Below, in pieces: positions 41,956 to 50,498 of a stretch of 64,000 nt of DNA. Origin of the DNA: an uncultured Pelagibacteraceae bacterium. GTDB taxonomy: Bacteria; Pseudomonadota; Alphaproteobacteria; Pelagibacterales; Pelagibacteraceae. The notes under the pieces are model-generated. The model worked only from the letters and a program-made list of their open reading frames with translations, searched no databases and was not told where the DNA came from. A program made the position numbers and the translations under genes. Each line of letters begins with the position of its first letter. Positions within the stretch are counted from its first letter, which is position 1. Where the stretch lies: the NCBI GenBank assembly GCA_902521005.1, contig CABYPZ010000004.1, positions 1 to 64,000 on the forward strand, in the 5' to 3' direction.

Positions 41956-43022
41956 AAATAGAGGGTAAAGAATACCATACAATTTGGTTTGAAAATTATA
42001 CTGTTAAAATTATTGATCAAACAAAGCTTCCACATAAATTTTTAATTAAAGATCTTAAAACAGTAAAAGATTCAATAAATGCAATTAAAACAATGGAGGT
42101 GAGGGGTGCTCCTTTAATTGGGGCCACAGCTGCTTACGGAATGGTTCTTGCAATCATTGAAAATAACGATCAGTCTTTTTTAAAAACATCAGCAAGAGAA
42201 TTAATAAATTCTAGACCAACAGCAATAAATTTGAAGTGGGCTGTAGATAGAATGATGAATAAGCTTTCAGGTTTAAATAGTGATAAAATTTTAGAAATAG
42301 CATTAAATGAAGCACAATTGATCTGTAAAGAGGATATTTCATTTTGTGAAAGTATAGGTATCAATGGACTAAAGGTAATTGAGGAAATTTATAATAAAAA
42401 AAAAGATACAGTAAATATTTTAACACATTGTAACGCAGGCTGGCTTGCAACAATTGATTGGGGTACTGCGACATCTCCAATTTATCATGCACACAAAAAA
42501 GGCATTCCAGTTCATGTTTGGGCAGATGAAACTAGACCAAGAAATCAAGGTGCAAATTTAACTTCATATGAACTAAATGAAGAGGGAATTAAGAATACAA
42601 TTATTGCAGATAATACTGGTGGCATTTTAATGCAAAGAGGTGATGTAGATATGTGTATTGTAGGAACAGATAGAACTTTAGCTAACGGTGATGTATGCAA
42701 TAAAGTTGGAACATATCTTAAAGCACTAGCAGCACATGATAATAATATTCCTTTCTATGTTGCTTTGCCAAGCTCAACTATAGATTGGAATACCAAAAAT
42801 TATAAAGATATTCCAATTGAAAAAAGAAATTCAGAGGAACTTTCACAAATTGAAGGTTTAGATGAAAACGGGAATATAAAAAAAGTACAAATATACCCAA
42901 AAAAAAGTAAAGCAATGAACTTGGCTTTTGACGTAACTCCAGCAAAATATGTTACTGGTTTGATTACTGAAAAAGGAATTTGTGAAGCATCTGAGAAAGG
43001 ATTGAAAAATCTTTTTAAATGA
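41952..43022 (+). CDS. mtnA: S-methyl-5-thioribose-1-phosphate isomerase
   Basis: Isomerises methylthioribose-1-phosphate to methylthioribulose-1-phosphate. The 356-residue protein has MEVRGAPLIGATAAYGM (about 50-66), the catalytic Cys in NILTHCNAGWLAT (about 160), HVWADETRPRNQGANLTSYEL and the Asp in CIVGTDRTLANGDVCNKVGTY. These distinguish MtnA from eIF2B-like proteins. Full length. It overlaps GFA and aldolase genes by 4 bp each. Confidence 0.94.
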   Translation: MKIEGKEYHTIWFENYTVKIIDQTKLPHKFLIKDLKTVKDSINAIKTMEVRGAPLIGATAAYGMVLAIIENNDQSFLKTSARELINSRPTAINLKWAVDRMMNKLSGLNSDKILEIALNEAQLICKEDISFCESIGINGLKVIEEIYNKKKDTVNILTHCNAGWLATIDWGTATSPIYHAHKKGIPVHVWADETRPRNQGANLTSYELNEEGIKNTIIADNTGGILMQRGDVDMCIVGTDRTLANGDVCNKVGTYLKALAAHDNNIPFYVALPSSTIDWNTKNYKDIPIEKRNSEELSQIEGLDENGNIKKVQIYPKKSKAMNLAFDVTPAKYVTGLITEKGICEASEKGLKNLFK

Positions 43023-43678
43023 AAAATTTAGATTATAGAAAAAAAATTATTGAATTTTCATTGAAACTTAACACGACTAATCTTTCACCTCTCAGATCTG
43101 GAAATATTTCTATTCGTATAAATGAGGATGATGAAGACGGATATTTAATTACTCCATCAGGAAAAAAATATGAAAATTTAAAACCCGAGGATATTGTATT
43201 TATGCCTTTTAATAAAAAAAACGAATCCTTTGATGAAAAAGATAAAAATCCCTCTTCTGAATGGAGATTTCACCATGATATTTATAAAAATAAAAAAGAA
43301 GCTAAAGCTATAGTCCATGCGCATTCACCAAATGCTACCGCAGTTTCATCACATGGAAAACCTGTTCCACCTTTTCATTACATGGTAGCATTAGCAGGCG
43401 GTGAAGATATTAAATGTGCAAACTACGCAACTTTTGGAACTAAAGAGCTGTCTAATAATGTTATTAAGGCTTTAGAAAATAGAAAAGCATGTCTAATGTC
43501 AAATCACGGACAGGTTGCTTTTGGAAATAATTTAGAAGAAGCTTTTGAACTAGCATTAGAGATAGAAAATATTTGCCATCAATATGTTATTGCTCTAAAA
43601 ATAGGAGATCCAAAGATTCTTTCGTTTAAAGAAATGAAAAAAGTTTTGGAAAAAGCTAAAAATTATAAAAAAGAGTAA
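43019..43678 (+). CDS. Class II aldolase/adducin-family protein of the MTA salvage operon
   Basis: The 219-residue protein has the zinc site of class II aldolases: GNISIRINEDD, AIVHAHSPNATAVSS (His-x-His), the glycine-rich KACLMSNHGQVAFGNNLEEAFELALEIE with the third His. Size and fold fit fuculose-phosphate-type aldolases, MtnB dehydratases and the aldolase of the DHAP shunt. Being tied to mtnA by an ATGA overlap, its substrate is probably methylthioribulose-1-phosphate: either dehydration (MtnB) or retro-aldol cleavage to DHAP and methylthioacetaldehyde. No mtnC, mtnD or mtnK gene is seen nearby, which favours the second. Confidence 0.8.
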   Translation: MKNLDYRKKIIEFSLKLNTTNLSPLRSGNISIRINEDDEDGYLITPSGKKYENLKPEDIVFMPFNKKNESFDEKDKNPSSEWRFHHDIYKNKKEAKAIVHAHSPNATAVSSHGKPVPPFHYMVALAGGEDIKCANYATFGTKELSNNVIKALENRKACLMSNHGQVAFGNNLEEAFELALEIENICHQYVIALKIGDPKILSFKEMKKVLEKAKNYKKE

Positions 43679-43681
43679 TTT

Positions 43682-44722
43682 ATGATTAAAGTTGGGGAGC
43701 ATGTTACCTTAGATATTATTGGAACAAGAAAAGAGTATGATCCTTCTTTTTATGAAGGTCTGGTACATAAAATTGCAGACAAAGCAAAAGTTACTGTCTT
43801 AAATATAGCGAAATATAAATTCGAACCTCAAGGTTTTACTTTGGTAGCTTTATTAGCTGAAAGTCATATTAGTTTTCACACTTATCCAGAAAAAGGAATA
43901 ATCAGTTTTGATTTTTATACATGTGGAACTGTTTCGCCATCAATCGCATTGGAAGTCTTAAAAAAAGAAATTGACCATAAAAGAATTATTAAAAAAGAAT
44001 TAAATAGAGATACAATTTCCTTTTATCATGATCTTACTAGTACAAAAGGTTTAAAGAAGAATTATCTTGTAAAAGAAGTCTTAGAGGATTTTACATCAAA
44101 AGTAGGACAACATGTTGAAATCCTAGATCTAGTTGAGTATGGAAAATCTTTATTTATAGATAATGATTTACAGGTTGCTGAAAAAGATGAACATATTTAC
44201 AGCGGTACTTTTGTAAATTCTGCACTTAAATTAAACAATAGCAAAGATAGCGCTGCAATTATCGGAGGTGGAGATGGTGGAGTTGCAAGAGAGTGTATTT
44301 CAAAAGGTTTTGGTTTCATTGATTGGTACGAATTGGATCCTGAAGTTGTTGAAGTTTGCAAAAAACATATTGGCTCTATAGGAAAAAATGCAACAGAAAA
44401 AAATTCTGTTAAATGTGTATGGGGCGATGCTTTTGAAAGTATAAAAAAAGTTGACGATGATAGTTATGATAAAATATTTATTGACCTAAATGATGATCAG
44501 TTTTGTATTGATCTTGCAGCAAAAAACATGAACTCTTTGGTTAGAATTCTAAAACCAAATGGGGTTATAACGGCTCAAGTAGGAAGCCAAGATAAAAAAC
44601 CTAAACAAGTAGAAAATTGGCTAAAAGTGTTTAACAAAAATTTTGGTAATGCTACCTTAGATAGAGTTTATATTCCAAGTTTTGATAGTTCCTGGAATTT
44701 TTACTCATCAATAAATCATTAA
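43682..44722 (+). CDS. speDE: Fused S-adenosylmethionine decarboxylase-spermidine synthase
   Basis: Two polyamine enzymes in one 346-residue chain. Residues 1-115 are a class 1B AdoMet decarboxylase: EPQGFTLVALLAESHISFHTYPE, where Ser61 after Glu60 should self-cleave to the pyruvoyl cofactor, plus DFYTCG. Residues 120-346 are a SpeE aminopropyltransferase with IIGGGDGGVAREC (about 193-205), WYELDPEVVEVCKKH and FIDLNDDQFC. The linker near 118-130 is short. Self-cleavage would release a small beta chain. The by-product MTA feeds mtnP at the head of the operon. Fusions of this type are reported in some bacteria as I recall. It starts 3 bp after the aldolase stop. Confidence 0.9.
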   Translation: MIKVGEHVTLDIIGTRKEYDPSFYEGLVHKIADKAKVTVLNIAKYKFEPQGFTLVALLAESHISFHTYPEKGIISFDFYTCGTVSPSIALEVLKKEIDHKRIIKKELNRDTISFYHDLTSTKGLKKNYLVKEVLEDFTSKVGQHVEILDLVEYGKSLFIDNDLQVAEKDEHIYSGTFVNSALKLNNSKDSAAIIGGGDGGVARECISKGFGFIDWYELDPEVVEVCKKHIGSIGKNATEKNSVKCVWGDAFESIKKVDDDSYDKIFIDLNDDQFCIDLAAKNMNSLVRILKPNGVITAQVGSQDKKPKQVENWLKVFNKNFGNATLDRVYIPSFDSSWNFYSSINH

Positions 44723-44790
44723 TTTATCTTTTTAAATCTTAAAATTTGTGGAATAATATAATTATATTAATATTAATACGGGGGAAAATA

Positions 44791-45654
44791 ATGAAATTTA
44801 AAAAAATTATATTAAGCGTTTTTGCTTCTTTAATTCTTTTTACTTCAACCCTATCTGCAGACACTATTAGAATTGCAACCGAAGGTGCTTACCCTCCATG
44901 GAATTCTAAATCAGAAGATGGAAAGCTTGTAGGATTTGAAGTTGAACTTGCAAACTGGCTATGTATTTACATGGAAAGAAATTGCAAAATCGTTGAACAA
45001 GATTGGGATGGAATGATTCCAGCTTTAAGAATGAGAAAATACGATGCTATTATGGCAGGTATGTCTATTACAGATGAAAGAAAGAAAGTAATAACTTTTT
45101 CACAAGGATATGCTGATGAAGTTGCTTCTTTAGCAGTTATGAAAGGTTCAGATCTTGAGGCAATGGACACTCCAGAAGGTATAAATTTATCTTTAGGTGG
45201 TAAAGATGTTAAGTCAGCTCTTAAAACTATTACAGGAGCTTTAGCTGGCAAAACTGTTTGTACTCAAACTGGAACAATTCACCAAAACTTTTTAGAATCT
45301 GGAGATGTAGGCTCAGTTAATGTTAGAACTTACAAAACTCAAGATGAAGTAAACTTAGATTTAGCAGCAGGAAGATGTGATGCAGCATTAGCAGCAGCAG
45401 TAGCATTTACTGATTATGCTGATAAATCTGGAAAAGATGTTGTATTAGTTGGACCAACTTTTTCAGGCGGACACTTTGGAAACGGAGTAGGTGTTGGCCT
45501 TAGACAAGACGCTCAATTTGGTTCAGACTCAGCTCTTGGTAAAAGAGATGCTCAACTACTTGTAGATTTCAATAAAGCCATTGATAAAGCAAGAAGTACA
45601 GGAAAAATTAGTGAACTTGCAACTAAGTGGTTTGGCTTTGACGCATCAATGTAA
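44791..45654 (+). CDS. Polar amino acid-type ABC substrate-binding protein
   Basis: The track begins at 44746, but the ATG at 44791 is right: it follows GGGGGAAA and opens a signal peptide (MKFKKIILSVFASLILF) ending TLSA before DTIRIATEGAYPPWNS, the classic family 3 binding-protein start. The mature protein has FEVELANWLC, DWDGMIPALRMRKYDAIMAGMSITDERKK and CTQTGTIHQNFL, as in lysine/arginine/ornithine or octopine-type binding proteins. 287 residues, no lipobox. Just after the polyamine operon, so a basic amino acid or polyamine precursor is a plausible ligand (inference). A terminator hairpin follows. Confidence 0.9.
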   Translation: MKFKKIILSVFASLILFTSTLSADTIRIATEGAYPPWNSKSEDGKLVGFEVELANWLCIYMERNCKIVEQDWDGMIPALRMRKYDAIMAGMSITDERKKVITFSQGYADEVASLAVMKGSDLEAMDTPEGINLSLGGKDVKSALKTITGALAGKTVCTQTGTIHQNFLESGDVGSVNVRTYKTQDEVNLDLAAGRCDAALAAAVAFTDYADKSGKDVVLVGPTFSGGHFGNGVGVGLRQDAQFGSDSALGKRDAQLLVDFNKAIDKARSTGKISELATKWFGFDASM

Positions 45655-45665
45655 ATTTAATATTT

Positions 45666-45693
45666 AAAAGGCGGTTAATTATAACCGCCTTTT
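45666..45693 (+). terminator. Intrinsic terminator/attenuator after the amino acid binding-protein gene
   Basis: AAAAGGCGGTTA (45666-45677) pairs perfectly with TAACCGCCTTTT (45682-45693) around the loop ATTA. The next ATG (45697) begins 4 nt later, so the permease leader is inside the hairpin. Confidence 0.85.
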
Positions 45694-45696
45694 ATT

Positions 45697-46389
45697 ATGG
45701 AACTAATATCATTTGGAGACAAAGGTTGGGGTGATGAGCTTTTTGTAGCTACACTCATGACAATTGCTGTTGCAATTACGGCAATGTTAATTGGTTTTTT
45801 ATTTGCATTAATATTTACTCCATTAAAACTCTCAAAATATAAAATATTAAACTTAATTGCTAATTCATACACTACAGTTGTTAGAGGTGTTCCAGAGCTT
45901 TTAGTTATTTACCTTTTCTTTTTTGGAGGAAGTGGAGCAATAATGTATGTTGCTCAAATATTTGGTTATTATGATTATATTGAAATTAATGCTTTTTTAA
46001 CTGGTGCAATTTCAATTGGAATCATTTCTGGAGCTTATTCTACTGAAGTATTTAGAGGAGCTATTCAATCTATAGACAAAGGTCAGTTTGAAGCTTGTCG
46101 TGTTTTAGGTTTAAAAAAATATATTTATTTTTTAAAAGTTATAATACCTCAGATGTTAAGGTTGGCCATACCAAATCTGAGTAATGTTTGGCAAATAACT
46201 TTAAAAGATACATCTTTGATATCTGTTACTGGATTAGTAGAAATTATGAGACAATCTTATATTGCAGCAGGATCTACTAGAGATCCACTGTTCTTTTACT
46301 CATTTGCAGCACTTTTATATCTATTACTTACTTATTTAAGTATGAAATTTATTAACAAATTAGAAAAAAATTATAGCAGAGGATATTAA
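45697..46389 (+). CDS. Polar amino acid ABC permease, HisQ/OccQ-like
   Basis: The 230-residue permease has about five hydrophobic segments and the His/Glu/Gln/Arg-type permease pattern: VATLMTIAVAITAMLIGF, ANSYTTVVRGVPELLVIYLFFFGG (with the RGVPELL signature), and the EAA loop FEACRVLGLKKYIYFLKVIIPQMLRLAIPNL. It shares a one-base overlap with the next permease. No Shine-Dalgarno is apparent; the hairpin occupies the leader. Confidence 0.9.
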   Translation: MELISFGDKGWGDELFVATLMTIAVAITAMLIGFLFALIFTPLKLSKYKILNLIANSYTTVVRGVPELLVIYLFFFGGSGAIMYVAQIFGYYDYIEINAFLTGAISIGIISGAYSTEVFRGAIQSIDKGQFEACRVLGLKKYIYFLKVIIPQMLRLAIPNLSNVWQITLKDTSLISVTGLVEIMRQSYIAAGSTRDPLFFYSFAALLYLLLTYLSMKFINKLEKNYSRGY

Positions 46390-47063
46390 TGGATTTAGAA
46401 TTAATAATCACAAGTTTTCCAAAATTACTCAGCGCAACTTTGATAACTTTAAAACTTTTATCTGCATCATTATTTTTTGGTTTGTTGTTAGGTTTGTTTT
46501 TTGCAATTTTAAGATTAAATCAAAGTAAATTAATTAGAGGTTTTGCATATGGTTATTCATATGTTTTCAGAGGAACACCACTTTTGGTTCAGATATTTAT
46601 TATTTATTTTGGTCTTGGACAAATTGAATATTTAAGAACAACTTTTTTATGGGTTATTTTAAAAGAACCTTACTGGTGTGCTATAATTGCATTTTCTTTA
46701 AACACTGGAGCGTATACTTCAGAAATATTGAGATCAGCATTTGAAACTATAAAACCTGGTATAGTTGAAGCTGGCAGAAGTTTAGGATTAAATAAAATGT
46801 CTATTTTTACAAAAATTCAAATTCCAATCGCAATAAAACAATCATTACCAGCATACGGTAATGAAATAATATTAATGCTTAAAGGAACATCCCTTGCAAG
46901 TACAGTAACACTTATGGATATAACTGGAGTTGCAAAATTTATAATTTCAACAACATTTAGACCAATAGAAGTATTTATTGTAGCTGGAAGTATTTATTTA
47001 TTTATTACTTTTCTTATTCACAATTTGATTAAATATTTAGAAAAAAAATATAGATATCAATAA
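46389..47063 (+). CDS. Polar amino acid ABC permease, HisM/OccM-like
   Basis: The 224-residue permease shows the family features LLSATLITLKLLSASLFFGLL, FRGTPLLVQIFIIYFGLGQ (RGTPLLVQ signature) and the EAA loop VEAGRSLGLNKMSIFTKIQIPIAIKQSLPAYGNE. Together with its partner it should form the heterodimeric channel. No ABC ATPase gene is found next to it or in the following genes; the ATPase must be elsewhere or shared. Confidence 0.9.
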   Translation: MDLELIITSFPKLLSATLITLKLLSASLFFGLLLGLFFAILRLNQSKLIRGFAYGYSYVFRGTPLLVQIFIIYFGLGQIEYLRTTFLWVILKEPYWCAIIAFSLNTGAYTSEILRSAFETIKPGIVEAGRSLGLNKMSIFTKIQIPIAIKQSLPAYGNEIILMLKGTSLASTVTLMDITGVAKFIISTTFRPIEVFIVAGSIYLFITFLIHNLIKYLEKKYRYQ

Positions 47064-47446
47064 TTAGTATATTCTTTAATTTCTTTAATTTTTGAACCTG
47101 TATATTTATTTATCTCAAGTTTAATTTTTGCTCTATTGTCATTTAAAAAATGTACATCTCTAGAAAGCTTGATAAACTTTTCTCCAAAGTCTTTGTTTTT
47201 TTCGCACATTCTTTTGTCATCCTCTATGACCCAAAGTTTAGCATTAATTTCTTTAAGTGATTTAAAAAGATTTGATAAACTGTCATCATTTTTAATATTT
47301 TTGTCTAATTCAGCTTTTAAAACATTATATTCATCATTGATGAATTTAAGATTTTCAGGATCTTTAATTTTTTCTTGTTTGATTTCTAAAATTGAAATTT
47401 TATCTAAAAGCTCACCAACTGACACTTCTACTAGAATTTTATTCAT
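47057..47446 (-). CDS. DUF6165-like protein
   Basis: The 129-residue, soluble, helix-rich protein starts MNKILVEVSVGELLDKISILEIKQEKI, which matches the conserved opening of a small alphaproteobacterial family of unknown function that I associate with DUF6165. The rest is long charged helices (NVLKAELDKNIKN, INAKLWVIEDDKRMCEKN). It is convergent with the HisM-like gene and divergent from a heptosyltransferase-type gene; family members often lie by glycosyltransferases. The plus-strand ORF 47136-47474 across it is a shadow. Confidence 0.65.
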   Translation of the reverse strand: MNKILVEVSVGELLDKISILEIKQEKIKDPENLKFINDEYNVLKAELDKNIKNDDSLSNLFKSLKEINAKLWVIEDDKRMCEKNKDFGEKFIKLSRDVHFLNDNRAKIKLEINKYTGSKIKEIKEYTNY

Positions 47447-47478
47447 AAAGTTTTATAGTATGTTAAGTTGTTAAAAAT

Positions 47479-48429
47479 ATGTCTAATATTTTAATCATAA
47501 AACACGGATCTTTAGGAGATATAGCCCAAGCTTGTGGTGCAATTCAAGATATATATGAAAACCACAATAATGATCAAATATACTTATTAACAACTAAGCC
47601 ATACTTTGAACTTTTTAAAAAAAATCCTTATTTAACAGATGTAATATTAGATAAAAGATTATCGAGATTTAACTTAATTTATCTTTATTCTTTAATGAGA
47701 AGAATAAAAAAACTAAAAATTTCCAAAGTCTATGATTTGCAAAATTCATCAAGAACAAGCTTTTATAAAAAAATCTTATTCCCAAGTTCAAATTTAAATA
47801 TCTGGTCATCATCAGAAACAACACTTCCAAATGATAAAACAAAAGATGAATTTGATAAAATATCAGTATTAGAAAGATTTAAACATCAGTTAGAAACTTC
47901 AAATATAAATACTAATTATACAATGTCTCCTGATTTTTCCTGGAGCTGTGATGATATTTCAAAAATAAAATCTGATTATAAATTAGAAAAATATATTATT
48001 TTATTTCCATTCTGTTCACCTCATCTTACTAATAAAAAGTGGCCTTATTACAATGAATTAATAGATAAAATTAAAAATAAATATAACAAACAATTAAAAA
48101 TAATTATAGCTCCAGGTCCTAATGAAATAAGTCAAGCGAAAGATATTAATGCTTTATGTATTCTAGATAACAATAAAGCTTTAAATATTTCTCAGCTTTC
48201 TTCTTTAATAAAAGACAGTTCCTTTGTTATCGCTAATGATACAGGTCCAGCTCATATGTCAGCACATTTAGGAGCAAAAGGTATTACTTTATTTGGTTCT
48301 CATACAACAGCTTACAAAGTTAGCATTGAAAGAGAAAATTTTAAACCTATTCAAGTTACAGATTTAAATAAATTAAGTGCTGAAAAAGTTTTTGAAAAAA
48401 TCGATTTAAATAATATAAATTTTATCTGA
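47479..48429 (+). CDS. Family 9 glycosyltransferase (heptosyltransferase-like)
   Basis: GT-B fold transferase, 316 residues, of the ADP-heptose:LPS type: N-terminal ILIIKHGSLGDIAQACGAIQDI (about 3-24), KVYDLQNSSRTSFY, the C-terminal nucleotide-sugar loop IIAPGPNEISQAKDI, FVIANDTGPAHMSAHLGAKGITLFG (the DTGPAH motif) and no membrane segments. Adds a heptose or similar sugar to lipopolysaccharide core. It starts 32 bp divergently from the DUF6165 gene and its 3' end overlaps a convergent membrane-protein gene by 24 bp. Confidence 0.87.
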   Translation: MSNILIIKHGSLGDIAQACGAIQDIYENHNNDQIYLLTTKPYFELFKKNPYLTDVILDKRLSRFNLIYLYSLMRRIKKLKISKVYDLQNSSRTSFYKKILFPSSNLNIWSSSETTLPNDKTKDEFDKISVLERFKHQLETSNINTNYTMSPDFSWSCDDISKIKSDYKLEKYIILFPFCSPHLTNKKWPYYNELIDKIKNKYNKQLKIIIAPGPNEISQAKDINALCILDNNKALNISQLSSLIKDSSFVIANDTGPAHMSAHLGAKGITLFGSHTTAYKVSIERENFKPIQVTDLNKLSAEKVFEKIDLNNINFI

Positions 48430-48825
48430 TAAACCGTAGCAAAGAATTCCACTTAATATCAATAAAATAAATGGAACAATAATTCCTTCACCCGTAAATT
48501 TATCTGTTACACCAAGCTTACTTATATTTTTAGAATAGTAGTTAGTTATAGTAACAATCAAGTGAGTAATAAATATTAGGTTAAAAAATGACCATGTTCC
48601 CTCAACACCATTTGGTCTTACAAACATTATGTATAATGCCATTAATATCCAACCTAGAAAAAAAGCTCCTAAAAACCTGATCATGAAAGCAGCAGTATGA
48701 TCGATAGCAAATTTATCCATGAATTTTCTTGTTCCAACTAATAATTGACCAGCATAGAATGCTAGCATTCCAAAGTGAATTATGAAAATTACCAGATAAA
48801 TTATTCCATTAAATTTTTCGATCAT
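48406..48825 (-). CDS. Four-helix membrane protein of unknown function
   Basis: The 139-residue protein has four hydrophobic segments (IIYLVIFIIHFGMLAFYAGQLLV, FMIRFLGAFFLGWILMALYIMF, FNLIFITHLIVTITNYY, IIVPFILLILSGILCYGLS) with conserved-looking polar loops. No family recognised. It overlaps the 3' end of the GT9 gene by 24 bp on the other strand and follows a GT4 gene 14 bp upstream on its own strand. Confidence 0.65.
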   Translation of the reverse strand: MIEKFNGIIYLVIFIIHFGMLAFYAGQLLVGTRKFMDKFAIDHTAAFMIRFLGAFFLGWILMALYIMFVRPNGVEGTWSFFNLIFITHLIVTITNYYSKNISKLGVTDKFTGEGIIVPFILLILSGILCYGLSDKIYII

Positions 48826-48839
48826 TATTTGTATTTATA

Positions 48840-49922
48840 CTATAAAATTCTTAAATATTCTTTAATTATATTGCCCCAATCAAATTTAGACGAATATTCT
48901 TTAGCTTTTTTACCCATTTCTAAATATGAATTATTTTTTATTATTAAATCAATACTAGAATAAATATCTTCTAAGCTATTTCCATCGCAAATGATTCCTG
49001 TTTCATTATGTTTTATAGCATCAGACGCTCCACCATCTTTTCCACCAATTGAAGGTACTCCAAGTTGAGCTGCTTCTACATATGCAATACCAAATCCTTC
49101 AACTGAAGTTTTATGAATTATTGATGGCATAACAAAAACGTTAGATTTATATACAAGAGCATTTTTAAGATCTTGCGGTATATTTTTTAAAAAAGTTACT
49201 TGTTCATCTAGTTTAAGTTCTTTCACAAGGCTTTTAATGTTTTCTTCCTCATCTCCATAGCCAATACAAGTATATGTAATTTTTGGATAGATTTGCTTTA
49301 AGTTTCTTAAAGCCATTATAATTTTTTCATGATTTTTTCTTTTATCAAATCTTGAAACAGTTATTAATCTTGGACTTTTATCCTTTAGTATTTTTTCTGC
49401 TTCTTTTACTGTTAATTTATCAAATTCTTTTGTTGGAAATACTCCTGGATTAATAACTACAATTTTATTTTCATCTAAACCTATTTCAATAGCAAGGTTT
49501 TTTGTAAATTGAGAATTAGCTATGATTTGATCTATATTTTTAAAGGCTTTTATTATTCTTCTATTTGAAAAAGAACCTTTCTTAAAATTAATTTCTTTTG
49601 AGTGGATTAAACAAATCTTTTTTTTAGAAGTTTTAACTAATTCAATACTTTTCCAATGATCTGCTATTACACATTTAATATTTTTGTTATTTTTTATAAA
49701 TTCATTTATTAAATATGCTTTTCTGTGTTTTCTTAGTAATTTAATTCCCCCAACTCTATCAATAGAAAATGAAACATTTTTATCATGTTCCTTATAGTTA
49801 TCATGATGATCAGCAAAGACTTTTACCAAAACATATTTAGCAAGAGAGTAAGTTAACCCCCACATTAAATTTTGCATTCCCCCAATTTCTGGTGGAAAAG
49901 ATCTTGTTACAATCAAATACAT
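48840..49922 (-). CDS. Family 4 glycosyltransferase
   Basis: Retaining GT-B transferase, 360 residues. N-terminal VTRSFPPEIGGMQNLMWGL (acceptor domain glycine loop), VINPGVFPTKEF, RLITVSRFDKRKNHEKII at the start of the nucleotide-sugar domain, and the E-x7-E motif EGFGIAYVEA with GGASDAIKHNETGIICDG. Builds a surface glycan or glycolipid; acceptor unknown. Its start codon overlaps the stop of the redoxin gene (TAATG). Confidence 0.87.
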   Translation of the reverse strand: MYLIVTRSFPPEIGGMQNLMWGLTYSLAKYVLVKVFADHHDNYKEHDKNVSFSIDRVGGIKLLRKHRKAYLINEFIKNNKNIKCVIADHWKSIELVKTSKKKICLIHSKEINFKKGSFSNRRIIKAFKNIDQIIANSQFTKNLAIEIGLDENKIVVINPGVFPTKEFDKLTVKEAEKILKDKSPRLITVSRFDKRKNHEKIIMALRNLKQIYPKITYTCIGYGDEEENIKSLVKELKLDEQVTFLKNIPQDLKNALVYKSNVFVMPSIIHKTSVEGFGIAYVEAAQLGVPSIGGKDGGASDAIKHNETGIICDGNSLEDIYSSIDLIIKNNSYLEMGKKAKEYSSKFDWGNIIKEYLRIL

Positions 49923-50479
49923 TAACTATTAAACCACTTTATATTACAGCCCATACTTGGAATTTGATCTTTTGGTCCGTTACCGGTTTCCGAAATTTGC
50001 TTCATTGCAGTAAATAGATCACTTTCACCGTCTCTAACAGGTTTTAAATCTTTAAGCTCTCTTATTCTTCCCCTGTACTGCAATTCCAATTTGCCATTGT
50101 ATCCAAAGAAGTCTGGAGTACATACAGCATTATAAGTTTTTGCAACACTTTGGGTTTCGTCAATCAAATAAGGAAAGTGAAAATTATTATTTTTTGAAAA
50201 ATTGATCATATTCTCAAATGAGTCTTCTGGATAATTTTTTACATCATTTGAACAAATAGCTACTGATTTAATTCCAATTTTTTCTAATTCTCTACAATCA
50301 TCTACTATATCTTTGATTACCGCTTTTACATAAGGACAATGGTTGCAAATAAACATTATTAAAGTTCCTCTTTCCCCTTTAATATTATTTAGTTCAATTT
50401 GTTTATTATCTGTAGATAAAAGCTTAAAAGGATCTGCTTTTTTACCGAAATCACATATTGGCGTTTTTGTAAGTGTCAT
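49922..50479 (-). CDS. Thioredoxin-fold redoxin, AhpC/TSA-like
   Basis: The 185-residue protein has the thioredoxin-fold motif MFICNHCPYVKAVIKDIVDD (a CxxC pair, CNHC, about 45-48), AKTYNAVCTPDFFGYNG with the cis-Pro loop, and an FPYLIDETQSVA stretch, as in thioredoxin-family proteins of unknown substrate. It is cytoplasmic, with no signal peptide. The gene is divergent from the gamma-carbonic anhydrase gene with only a 19-bp gap between starts. Confidence 0.85.
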   Translation of the reverse strand: MTLTKTPICDFGKKADPFKLLSTDNKQIELNNIKGERGTLIMFICNHCPYVKAVIKDIVDDCRELEKIGIKSVAICSNDVKNYPEDSFENMINFSKNNNFHFPYLIDETQSVAKTYNAVCTPDFFGYNGKLELQYRGRIRELKDLKPVRDGESDLFTAMKQISETGNGPKDQIPSMGCNIKWFNS

Positions 50480-50498
50480 GTTAAATTGTTTATAAATT

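Noticed and set aside
47136-47474. Plus-strand ORF of 112 residues
   Set aside because: Antisense to the DUF6165-like gene, which has recognisable N-terminal motif.
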